11,038 nt of DNA from Bacilli bacterium (GTDB lineage: Bacteria; Bacillota_I; Bacilli_A; RF39; UBA660): assembly GCA_022793555.1 (NCBI GenBank), contig JAAWDB010000150.1:1-11038 (forward strand). The letters run 5' to 3'. How positions within the stretch are numbered: position 1 is the first letter of the stretch; each line of letters begins with the position of its first letter. Positions 1-6,443 of the stretch are shown in pieces. Under the pieces are notes generated by a model. That model was not told the origin of the DNA. It worked only from the letters and a program-made list of their open reading frames with translations, and did no database searches. Made by a program: the position numbers and the translations under genes.

Positions 1-1
1 A

Positions 2-147
2 CCCAAGTTCTAGTTTTACTAGCGCTTTGTAGTTATAACGTAACAAACGATTTTACTCCACATTTGAATTTCATTTTAAACATGATCTAAAAGTAATTTC
101 AGCCTTGTTACTTTTTCTCTAAATTAGATGTTATAAAACTACTTGGG
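2..147. ncRNA. Possible structured RNA (6S-like rod), strand unknown
   Basis: No gene is visible in bases 1-169. The stretch can fold end to end. Bases 2-8 pair with 141-147, and 12-17 pair with 135-140, giving 13 pairs with a 3-base bulge. Two unpaired stretches of similar size follow (18-39 and 112-134). Then GTAACAA (40-46) pairs with TTGTTAC (105-111), TTACT (53-57) pairs with AGTAA (92-96), and a weak hairpin closes the end (61-65 with 79-84). A closing stem, a large symmetrical bubble and a long apical arm are the general layout of bacterial 6S RNA. The fold reads equally well on both strands, and the window edge hides any promoter or terminator at the left. I cannot show sequence conservation, so the 6S label is inference only. 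In AT-rich DNA some of these pairs may be chance. Confidence 0.28.
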
Positions 148-169
148 ATGTTTCATCGTAAATTTTCTT

Positions 170-709
170 TTAATAGTTTTCAGCTTTTAATTCCATAAAG
201 CTTTGTGGATGTTTGCAAACTGGACAAACAGATGGAGCTTTTTCTCCAACCGTAATATGTCCACAATTTCTACAAATCCATACTTTTTCTTCGCCTCTTT
301 GGAACACTAAATTATCTTCAATATTTCCAACAAGTTTTAGATATCTTTCTTCGTGATGACGTTCAATCTCAGCAACTTGTTCAAATAAACGAGCAATCGC
401 ATCAAATCCTTCTTCACGAGCAACTTCTGCAAAATTTTTATACATGTCTGTCCATTCGAAGTTTTCTCCATTTGCAGCATCTTTTAAATTGGTTAATGTA
501 TCTGGAATTTTTCCACCATTTAATTCTTTGAACCACATTTTAGCATGTTCTTTTTCATTATTTGCTGTTTCTTCAAAAATAGCAGCAATTTGTTCATAAC
601 CATCTTTTCGAGCTTGAGATGCATAATATGAATATTTATTTCTAGCTTGACTTTCGCCAGCAAAAGCTGCCATTAAATTACTTTCTGTTTTGCTTCCTTT
701 TAATTCCAT
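170..709 (-). CDS. rbr: Rubrerythrin (non-haem diiron peroxidase with rubredoxin domain)
   Basis: Rubrerythrins are cytoplasmic proteins of anaerobes that reduce hydrogen peroxide to water, taking electrons through a rubredoxin-type iron centre. The 179-residue protein has the usual two parts. Residues 1-135 are a four-helix ferritin-like domain with the diiron-site signatures GESQARNKY (E19), NNEKEHAK (ExxH at 52-55), an acidic AREEG segment near 97-101, and [10 protein letters not shown] (114-123). Residues 142-179 are a rubredoxin-like knuckle with C146/C149 and C162/C165 as iron ligands. Length is typical. The ATG is fixed by an ideal AGGAGGT at 715-721. The gene is monocistronic and divergent from the kinase-like orphan. 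No clear terminator follows the stop, so its transcript may run into the structured region at 1-147. Confidence 0.96.
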   Translation of the reverse strand: MELKGSKTESNLMAAFAGESQARNKYSYYASQARKDGYEQIAAIFEETANNEKEHAKMWFKELNGGKIPDTLTNLKDAANGENFEWTDMYKNFAEVAREEGFDAIARLFEQVAEIERHHEERYLKLVGNIEDNLVFQRGEEKVWICRNCGHITVGEKAPSVCPVCKHPQSFMELKAENY

Positions 710-733
710 AAATTACCTCCTCATTTCTTAACT

Positions 734-761
734 ATTATATCTCAAAATAATTTGAAAGCAA
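734..761 (-). promoter_or_regulatory. Promoter of rubrerythrin, with inverted repeat in the spacer
   Basis: On the minus strand a perfect TATAAT (734-739) lies 16 bases from a weak -35, TTGCTT (756-761). The spacer contains an inverted repeat, TCAAA-4-TTTGA (742-755), a possible operator position. It does not match the PerR box (7-1-7 TTATAAT arms), so no regulator is named. Confidence 0.6.
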
Positions 762-803
762 AGTTTTTTCTTAGAAAAAAATGAATTATCCCCCATTAAG
801 AAA

Positions 804-833
804 TTGTACTTTTTTCTTTTTTCTTGCTATAAT
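804..833 (+). promoter_or_regulatory. Promoter of the kinase-like gene
   Basis: An extended -10, TGCTATAAT (825-833), is preceded at 18 bases by TTGTAC (804-809), a partial -35. The predicted 5' leader is about 20 bases and contains a strong GGGGGAG ribosome binding site (848-854). It lies about 65 bases from the divergent rubrerythrin promoter. Confidence 0.7.
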
Positions 834-860
834 AGCGCTAATTTTTAGGGGGAGAAGAAT

Positions 861-1703
861 ATGGCAAAAAAGAATTACAGGGAATTATCTTTTCTAGATA
901 TCCAGCAAACTAAATGTACTGGATTCTGGAAAATCGGAAAAGATAAAAATTATTATTATAAGACTTTACAGGAACAAAATTTAGCTAACCTAAATGGACG
1001 CGTACAAAAGAATTTAGAATTCATGATGGATGAGAAAAATCAAAGTAAAGGAATTAATCCCGTAGTTGATATTTATTATCAAAATGGCTTATTTTTTTCT
1101 TATCGGACACCAATCGTTCAAGGAAAAAGTTTAAACCATTTAAAGTTGGAGTGGGATAGAGATTTAGCGAAATGGGATAATTTTATACAAAGTCTAATTA
1201 CTGTGATCCTTGATGGTTCTATAACAGGCTATGTTTTTCCTGATTTATTTACAGAAGGAAATATTCTTTATCAAGATCATAATCATCAAGTTATCCTTAT
1301 TGATAATGATGGAATCCAAACAGGGCATAATTTTCCATATATGTTAGATCTTTATGCTGATAAGATTTTGGATCCCTTGATTTCACGCAATATTTTTCAA
1401 ACCTATTATAATCAAGATGAGAAGTTCTTTTGGAAAGAATACAATATTTTGGCTTTTTATTCTTGGTTTTATCATTACTTTCTGGGAATTTTTTTGCCTC
1501 AGTTAATGTGTTTTTCTATGCAAAATGCTTATGCTATTTTAAGGGAAGTCAATATTACAAAGGGATCTGATTTATGGAATGCCACTTTAGCTTTATTTTC
1601 TCATGAAGAGGATAAGGTTTTGGATCCACTATTTTTTCATTATATTTGTCAGAACTATCAAGTTACCCAAGGAGATTATTCTCGTATTCTAATAGAACGT
1701 TAA
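861..1703 (+). CDS. Kinase-like-fold protein of unknown function
   Basis: I do not recognise this 280-residue protein as a named family, but it carries landmarks of the protein-kinase-like fold in the right order. K34 sits in a strand-like YYYK segment. A hinge-like IVQGKSL (85-91) resembles the xVxGxSL of bacterial kinases. FPDLFTEGNILY (126-137) matches the catalytic-loop pattern DxxxxxN with D128 and N134. LIDNDGI (146-152) occupies the DFG position, with D148 as the likely metal ligand. The C-terminal part (180-260) is aromatic-rich and helical, like a reduced C-lobe. No signal peptide or clear membrane segment is seen. Kinase-family members may phosphorylate proteins or small molecules, or be pseudokinases; the sequence does not say which. 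The glycine-rich loop is not evident. It has its own promoter and is followed 60 bases later by gmk, which also has its own promoter. The start is supported by GGGGGAG six bases upstream. Confidence 0.85.
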   Translation: MAKKNYRELSFLDIQQTKCTGFWKIGKDKNYYYKTLQEQNLANLNGRVQKNLEFMMDEKNQSKGINPVVDIYYQNGLFFSYRTPIVQGKSLNHLKLEWDRDLAKWDNFIQSLITVILDGSITGYVFPDLFTEGNILYQDHNHQVILIDNDGIQTGHNFPYMLDLYADKILDPLISRNIFQTYYNQDEKFFWKEYNILAFYSWFYHYFLGIFLPQLMCFSMQNAYAILREVNITKGSDLWNATLALFSHEEDKVLDPLFFHYICQNYQVTQGDYSRILIER

Positions 1704-1729
1704 AATTGCTATTATTTTTTGTGTTCTAG

Positions 1730-1738
1730 TGTTATAAT
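1730..1738 (+). promoter_or_regulatory. Extended -10 promoter of gmk
   Basis: TGTTATAAT (1730-1738) is a perfect TATAAT with the TGn extension; no good -35 is present at the right distance. It lies in the 60-base gap between the kinase-like gene and gmk, with no terminator between them, so gmk may also receive read-through transcription. Confidence 0.65.
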
Positions 1739-1763
1739 ACGATAATTAAGAAAGGGGATTGTT

Positions 1764-2447
1764 ATGATCAAACAAAAAAAGCAAGGTAGTTTAATTATTA
1801 TTTCAGGAACTACTTGTGCTGGTAAAGGTACTGTTGTAAAAGAACTTTTAAAACGAAATGAAAATTTAGGTTTATCTATATCGTATACATCTAGAGCTAT
1901 GCGTGAAGGAGAAAAAAATGGCGTAGAATATTTCTTTGTTACCCAAGAAGAATTTGAAGAAAAAATAAAAAATGGAGATTTTTTAGAATACGCCAATGTA
2001 CAATATGGAAAATATTATGGAACGCCAAAAAAAGAAGTTCGAGAAATGTTGGAACTTGGTAAAGATGTCATTTTAGAAATTGATGTTAAAGGTGCACAAC
2101 AAGTTAAGGAAATGTTTCCCGAAACCATTTTGATTTTTATTATGGCTCCTAGTATGGAGGAAGTAAAACGGCGCATTAAAGCTCGAGGAAAAGAAAATAA
2201 TGAACAAATTATTAAGCGTTTTCAAGTCGCTTATCAAGAGATTAATGAAATTACAAAATATAACTATGTTGTTGTAAATGATGAAGTCAAAAATGCTGTT
2301 CAAAAAATCGAAGCAATTTTAATCAGTGAAAAGTGTCGGGTTGACCGCATTGAAGAAATTGCTGTAGAAAATCAAGAAGAGATTATTCATGAATTTCTAA
2401 TGGATAAGGATTTTGATAATTCTACTTTGTACGATAAGTTAAAATAA
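1764..2447 (+). CDS. gmk: Guanylate kinase
   Basis: Guanylate kinase phosphorylates GMP to GDP with ATP in the cytoplasm, a step needed for GTP, dGTP and (p)ppGpp supply. The 227-residue protein shows the P-loop SGTTCAGKGT (14-23), the GMP-binding SYTSR (40-44) with REGE and VEYFF following, YYGTPKKEV (84-92), EIDVKGAQQV (105-114) as the Walker B region, and a lid-like RRIKARGKENNEQII (136-150). Two points differ from the usual family. The P-loop reads GTTCAGKG where most have GPSGxGKG, though the essential GK(G)T is kept. The protein also runs about 20-25 residues past the usual length of near 205, ending in a charged tail. The ATG follows an AAAGGGGA ribosome binding site (1751-1758). It is monocistronic and convergent with murE. 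Confidence 0.95.
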   Translation: MIKQKKQGSLIIISGTTCAGKGTVVKELLKRNENLGLSISYTSRAMREGEKNGVEYFFVTQEEFEEKIKNGDFLEYANVQYGKYYGTPKKEVREMLELGKDVILEIDVKGAQQVKEMFPETILIFIMAPSMEEVKRRIKARGKENNEQIIKRFQVAYQEINEITKYNYVVVNDEVKNAVQKIEAILISEKCRVDRIEEIAVENQEEIIHEFLMDKDFDNSTLYDKLK

Positions 2448-2477
2448 AGGCATGTAATAATTTACATGCTTTTTCTT
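2448..2477. terminator. Bidirectional terminator between gmk and murE
   Basis: A perfect 8-pair stem, GCATGTAA (2450-2457) with TTACATGC (2462-2469), has a 4-base loop and is flanked by T5 on the plus side (2470-2474) and A/T-rich sequence on the other. It serves gmk on plus and murE on minus. Its right arm contains the last codon and stop of murE (ATG TAA), so the hairpin is partly coding. Confidence 0.85.
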
Positions 2478-3841
2478 ATTTCCTTATTATATTTTTGAAT
2501 TTCTTCACTATCATCTAAATGAATTTTTTCATGACCAATAATTTGATAATCTTCATGACCTTTTCCTAAAACTAATACGATATCCTCTTCTTCAATCATA
2601 TCAAGGGCTTTTTTGATCGCTTCTTTTCTATCTAAAATTACTTCGTAATTGTCTTTTTTTATTCCTTTTAAAATATCTTCCATAATTTTTTTCGGATCTT
2701 CTGTTCTAGGATTATCGCTCGTTAGAATGACATAATCACTTTTTTCTGAGGCGATATGACCCATAATTGGACGTTTAATGGGGTCACGATCTCCACCACA
2801 TCCTACTAAAGTAATGATACGTTTTTTTGAAAGCTCTTTGTAAGATTCAATTACTTTTTCAACAGCATCAGGGGTATGAGCATAATCTACGACTGCATAA
2901 CCATTTTTAACTTTGTATGTTTCACATCTGCCTTTAGGTGGATAAATGTCTTTAGTTATTTCTATAATACTTGGAATATCAAATCCATATTCATGACATA
3001 TAGAAAGAGCAGTAATATAATTATAAACATTAAACATACCAGTTAAATTGGTAGAAATATCATATTGCTCTTGATGATAATTTATAGAAATTTTGGTTTC
3101 TGCTGGATGTACTGAATAATTTTTTATTCTATAATCGTTGGCGTTAACTCCTAATGTTTTTGTATTTTTAAAACTTTTCATAAATTCTAGGCTTGCTCTG
3201 TCATCATTATTGACAAGAAATATGCCTTCAGGTTTCATGTAGTTTAACATTTTTACTTTTGTTTCTAAATAGTTTTCCATAGTTTTGTGATAATCTAAGT
3301 GATCTTCAGTAAGATTGGTAAAAGCTCCGATTAAAAATTCTAAGCCAGCAATTCGTTCTAAACTTATGGCATGAGAACTAACTTCCATCACTATAGTAGT
3401 ACATCCTTTTTCTAAGGCCATTGTTAATAGCTTGTATGTTGTTAACATATCTGGAGTTGTATTTGGAAGCTCTATTTTCATATCCTCATAAAAAAAGCCA
3501 ATTGTTCCCATATAAGCAACTTTTACTTTCAATTTTCTTAGTAGTTGATAAGTAAGGTAACAAGTGGTTGTTTTACCATTAGTTCCAGTTACACCAATAA
3601 TTTTTAAATTTTTTAATTTGCTACTATATTCTTCTAACAATTTTTCTTTTAAATAGTCTTCGGTACTTTTAACCACTTCTATAGGAACATTACACTCGAT
3701 GTTTTTTTCAGCAATAACTTTTATTGCACCATTTTTAACAGCATCAGAGATATAATCGTGGCCATCGACAGTATGACCTTTTATTGCTACAAAAATATTA
3801 CCAGGTTTTACTAACTTCGAGTTAGTTTCATATTTAATCAT
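2462..3841 (-). CDS. murE: UDP-MurNAc-tripeptide synthetase (probably meso-diaminopimelate-adding)
   Basis: MurE adds the third amino acid of the peptidoglycan stem peptide to UDP-MurNAc-L-Ala-D-Glu in the cytoplasm, using ATP. Visible signatures are LVKPGNIFVAIKG (10-22) of the uridine-binding domain, the ATP loop GTNGKTT (86-92), NTTPDML (127-133), MEVSSHA (152-158), HLDYHKTMENY (181-191) with K195 at the carbamylated-lysine position, PPKGRCE (301-307), DYAHTPDA (319-326) and GKGHEDYQ (426-433). DNPR (376-379) is the motif of meso-diaminopimelate enzymes, whereas lysine-adding enzymes differ here, so a DAP-type wall is inferred. At 459 residues it lacks about 20 N-terminal residues of typical members. 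The start is nevertheless firm, with an in-frame TAA close upstream and AGGAAG (3849-3854) before the ATG. It stands alone, away from the usual division and cell-wall cluster. Confidence 0.95.
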   Translation of the reverse strand: MIKYETNSKLVKPGNIFVAIKGHTVDGHDYISDAVKNGAIKVIAEKNIECNVPIEVVKSTEDYLKEKLLEEYSSKLKNLKIIGVTGTNGKTTTCYLTYQLLRKLKVKVAYMGTIGFFYEDMKIELPNTTPDMLTTYKLLTMALEKGCTTIVMEVSSHAISLERIAGLEFLIGAFTNLTEDHLDYHKTMENYLETKVKMLNYMKPEGIFLVNNDDRASLEFMKSFKNTKTLGVNANDYRIKNYSVHPAETKISINYHQEQYDISTNLTGMFNVYNYITALSICHEYGFDIPSIIEITKDIYPPKGRCETYKVKNGYAVVDYAHTPDAVEKVIESYKELSKKRIITLVGCGGDRDPIKRPIMGHIASEKSDYVILTSDNPRTEDPKKIMEDILKGIKKDNYEVILDRKEAIKKALDMIEEEDIVLVLGKGHEDYQIIGHEKIHLDDSEEIQKYNKEIRKSM

Positions 3842-3864
3842 TTTTTCACTTCCTAATTAAGTTT

Positions 3865-3873
3865 ATTATAGCA
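3865..3873 (-). promoter_or_regulatory. Extended -10 promoter of murE
   Basis: On the minus strand TGCTATAAT is a perfect extended -10 (hexamer 3865-3870), about 24 bases upstream of the ATG. No proper -35 is present at 17 bases; TTGACT (3877-3882) is too close to serve with it. It sits immediately downstream of the terminator of the 81-residue gene, which makes murE a separate unit. Confidence 0.65.
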
Positions 3874-3886
3874 AAAAGTCAATATG

Positions 3887-3913
3887 AAAAAAAGCGCTTA
3901 AACTTGCGCTTTT
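3887..3913 (-). terminator. Terminator embedded in the end of the 81-residue gene
   Basis: A perfect 8-pair stem, AAAAGCGC / GCGCTTTT (3890-3897 with 3906-3913), has an 8-base loop and a T7 run on the minus strand (3887-3893). The stop codon TAA lies in the loop and the last codons form the 5' arm. The plus strand also ends in a T run, but no plus-strand gene needs it. Confidence 0.8.
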
Positions 3914-4143
3914 AAGATATTTGTTAAAGTTATCATTAATTCTGGATCAGTTATTTTTTCAACATAAGTTTCTTTACCATCATAAATGCTTTCTAATATT
4001 GCTACATTAGTTGGCACAACTTCTTTGTTTTGGTCAATTTCCATGACTAGAAAATAATGATGACTCATGTATTCGGTTTCATTTAAAACAACATAACGCA
4101 TTTGATTTTCTAAGGTAATAATGGTATTAATTTTTATTTGCAT
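3898..4143 (-). CDS. Small DUF1292-like protein
   Basis: This is an 81-residue soluble protein with no signal or membrane segment. The pattern of a short ITLEN strand, YVVLNETEY, then HHYFLVMEID, a proline-containing VVPTNVAILE, and a final helix resembles the DUF1292 family of small Firmicutes proteins (YrzB type), whose function is unknown. The match is by eye and weak, so the family call is tentative. Its ATG overlaps the stop of the upstream coiled-coil gene (TAATG), so the two are made from one message and probably in linked amounts, which suggests that they work together. The gene ends in its own terminator. Confidence 0.8.
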   Translation of the reverse strand: MQIKINTIITLENQMRYVVLNETEYMSHHYFLVMEIDQNKEVVPTNVAILESIYDGKETYVEKITDPELMITLTNILKAQV

Positions 4144-4157
4144 TATACATTACCTCC
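4141..4157 (-). promoter_or_regulatory. Coupled stop-start and internal ribosome binding site
   Basis: The upstream gene stops with TAA at 4143-4145 and the next starts with ATG at 4141-4143, sharing one base. The GGAGGT ribosome binding site (4152-4157) lies inside the last Gly-Gly codons of the upstream gene, so the final residues NGGN are partly dictated by this signal. This is a classic arrangement for translational coupling. Confidence 0.85.
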
Positions 4158-6335
4158 ATTTAAAAGGGTATTAAAATCAATATAATCATCATCTTTGAAA
4201 TCACTAATCATAACGTTATCAACGCTCTCATTTGTTCCTTGCGGTTCTTGAGATGTAGTATCTAATGATTCAACATGAACTACTTTCCATCTTTCTTTAG
4301 GTTGCTCGTTGTTTATTGTTCCTATAGGAATTATTTCATCCATGTTGATGGTTTCCATTTCAGATGGTGTACTTATTTGTTCCATGTTCTCTAGATATGG
4401 TTCATTATTTAACGGCATATTCTGATTTAAGTTTTCAGTAAATGGATCTGCGACAAAAGCTGGTTCGATATTACTCATTTCTGTTTCTTCAGTATTTTCT
4501 ACGGTAGTTTTTTCTTCATTTATTGGTGGGAAAGATTCAACGTTTAGCTGAATTTCTGGCTCATTTAAATTTTCTCCCTCAGTTGTTGAAATCTCATTCA
4601 AATTATTAATATTTTCTAATTCATCTACTTTAGTATCTTGAATAATATCAGAGGCTACCATGTTTTCATTTAAAACATCTTTATTTTTTTCACTTCGTTT
4701 AAATGAGCTTCCGTCTTCTTCTGTTTCTGCTGTAATTCTAAAGTTATTGATAAAATTATTTTCTTCCTCTTCTATTACTGGTTTTGGTTCTTCTATTTCT
4801 TCTAAATCATTTGAAACAAAAGATCCTAAAATCATTTCTACCTCATCATATATCTCACTTGGCGTTTGAGTAAATTTTTTAATGATGTTAATTTCTTTTA
4901 CTTGATCATTTAACTCTTTTAATTTGGTCTTGTCGTTTTCTACTGCTAAAACATCTTTAGCTTTTGAAGAAATCATCGTCTTTTTATGAATATCCTTTAA
5001 GTCTTCTTCAATTTTGTTCATTTTTGCTTTAATGTTTTCTATTTCAATTTCTGCAATCCGTTTTGAGTCTTTCATTAAATCTTGCATTTCTTCTTCATAA
5101 GATTCAATGATTTTTTGAATGATTTTAAATTCTTCTTCTTTTTTATTATAAGCGGCATTTAAAATAGCTTTTTTACGAGGTGTAGCATTTTCGATACTAG
5201 CTTCCATAACTTGTTTGTTCTCTGCCAATTCTTTTCTTAAATTTTCATAAATGTTATTAGCAGAATTTAATAGAGAGCTAAGAACACGAACTTTTTCCAT
5301 ATCTATTTTTTTGATTTTATTTTGATATTCAGTTAATTCTTCTTCTAAGTCTTGTTTTTGTTTTTCTAAATATTTTTCTCTTTCTAAAATAACAGGTGTA
5401 TCATTACCATCATATTTTTTATTTTCTAAGAGTGCAGCAAATTCATCACGCTCTCTTATTGCTCGTTCTTCCGCCTCTTGTAAAACTTTTACTAATTCTT
5501 CTCTACTGGCAATATCCATGTAAGGGTTTTTCTTTAATAAATTTACTAATTCTTTAATTTTCAGGAAGCAACCCATACGATCATCTTCAATTAGTAGTTC
5601 TTTCGCTTCGTTTCCAATCATTACCGCATCGTTTTGAATTTCTTCTTTGCGATTTTCTAGGCTTTCTAATTTATTTTGTAGTTCTAAAAGACGTTTTTCA
5701 TCTTCTTTTTTTAGAGTATTATCAATATAAGAAGTATTACTTGCCAAATTGTTTTCAGTATCTTTTAACTTTGCTTTTTCACTCGCAATGGTTTGTTTTC
5801 CATTTTCCACTTTCGTTGTTAAATTGGTTAATTCTTCTACAGCACGACGATAGTCCTCTTCAACCATTTTAGCTTCTACTTCTGTCTTATTTCTTTTTTT
5901 CTCTTGTTCCGCAATAAGATTTTTATAGTATTCGCTACTTTCTCGATCATTTTTTAATGAAGCTAGTTTTTCTTTTAAGGTTTCAATTAAGCGATTTAGT
6001 TTCGCAATTTTATCTTGTAAATCATCTAACTTTTTATGTGCGTCATCTTCTTTTTTTAGCGCTTCATTTAAAGCTTTTTCTAATTCTTTTTGTGAGCTTT
6101 CAAGTTTGCGGATTTTTAATTCAAGACTTACTTTAATATTTTCATCAATGATTCGATCACTTGCTTTGATGTATTTTTCATCTTGCATTGATTTTCTTTG
6201 CTCATCAAGTTCTCTTTTTTTGATTTCTATTTCTTCATTTATTTCTTCTAATTCTGCTTTTAAAGTGTCAATGTTTGAGGTACTTTTTGACATTTCGATT
6301 AATGTATCGATCTTAAAAATTAAGTCTTTTTGCAT
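4143..6335 (-). CDS. Long coiled-coil protein of unknown function
   Basis: I do not recognise this 730-residue protein. Residues 22-250 and about 320-490 are heptad-like, rich in Glu, Lys, Leu and Ile, and should form two long coiled coils. They are separated by a segment (250-310, with FLKIKELVNLLKKNPYMD) that looks like a small helical break. Residues 505-680 are acidic, rich in Asn, Glu, Thr and Pro, and probably disordered. The tail (681-730) regains order-promoting residues (RWKVVHV at 682-688; DDDYIDFNTLL at 715-725), as expected for a binding motif. There is no ATPase head, signal peptide or membrane segment, and only one cysteine (C256). A scaffold or cytoskeletal-type filament is plausible, like other headless bacterial coiled-coil proteins, but unproven. 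It is first in a two-gene unit with the 81-residue protein. The start follows GGGAG (6346-6350) at a slightly long 10-base spacing. Confidence 0.9.
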   Translation of the reverse strand: MQKDLIFKIDTLIEMSKSTSNIDTLKAELEEINEEIEIKKRELDEQRKSMQDEKYIKASDRIIDENIKVSLELKIRKLESSQKELEKALNEALKKEDDAHKKLDDLQDKIAKLNRLIETLKEKLASLKNDRESSEYYKNLIAEQEKKRNKTEVEAKMVEEDYRRAVEELTNLTTKVENGKQTIASEKAKLKDTENNLASNTSYIDNTLKKEDEKRLLELQNKLESLENRKEEIQNDAVMIGNEAKELLIEDDRMGCFLKIKELVNLLKKNPYMDIASREELVKVLQEAEERAIRERDEFAALLENKKYDGNDTPVILEREKYLEKQKQDLEEELTEYQNKIKKIDMEKVRVLSSLLNSANNIYENLRKELAENKQVMEASIENATPRKKAILNAAYNKKEEEFKIIQKIIESYEEEMQDLMKDSKRIAEIEIENIKAKMNKIEEDLKDIHKKTMISSKAKDVLAVENDKTKLKELNDQVKEINIIKKFTQTPSEIYDEVEMILGSFVSNDLEEIEEPKPVIEEEENNFINNFRITAETEEDGSSFKRSEKNKDVLNENMVASDIIQDTKVDELENINNLNEISTTEGENLNEPEIQLNVESFPPINEEKTTVENTEETEMSNIEPAFVADPFTENLNQNMPLNNEPYLENMEQISTPSEMETINMDEIIPIGTINNEQPKERWKVVHVESLDTTSQEPQGTNESVDNVMISDFKDDDYIDFNTLLNGGNV

Positions 6336-6369
6336 ACTTAGCCCACTCCCTTATTCTTTTCTACTATTA

Positions 6370-6398
6370 ATACTAACACATAATTTTTTTTTTGGCAA
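6370..6398 (-). promoter_or_regulatory. Promoter of the coiled-coil / DUF1292-like unit
   Basis: On the minus strand TTGCCA (6393-6398) and TAGTAT (6370-6375) are separated by 17 bases, with the TGn extension directly before the -10. It starts just past the terminator of the metallopeptidase gene, so this pair forms an independent transcription unit with a leader of about 30 bases. Confidence 0.7.
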
Positions 6399-6413
6399 TT
6401 TAAAATTCGACAG

Positions 6414-6443
6414 AAAAAAAGATCGCGATTTTTCGCTATCTTT
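6414..6443 (-). terminator. Terminator of the cysS-metallopeptidase unit
   Basis: On the minus strand AAAGATAGCGA pairs with TCGCGATCTTT around an AAAA loop (arms 6433-6443 and 6418-6428, one mismatch), followed by a T7 run (6414-6420). The TAG stop of the metallopeptidase lies inside the 5' arm. Confidence 0.8.

Noticed and set aside
147..170. Terminator after rubrerythrin or at the end of the structured region (GATG-TTT-CATC)
   Set aside because: The stem is only four pairs and the following T tract is interrupted; on the minus strand no T run follows.
731..760. PerR box at the rubrerythrin promoter
   Set aside because: No 15-base TTATAAT-N-ATTATAA arrangement is present; the inverted repeat there has a different sequence and spacing.
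4660..4869. Plus-strand open reading frame inside the coiled-coil gene, and similar ones opposite clpC, cysS, gmk and the peptidase
   Set aside because: They are antisense to well-supported genes, have Ser/Phe/Leu-rich shadow composition and lack ribosome binding sites.
4143..6335. SMC or Rad50-type ATPase
   Set aside because: No Walker A, Walker B or signature motif is present at either end; only coiled coil and a disordered tail.
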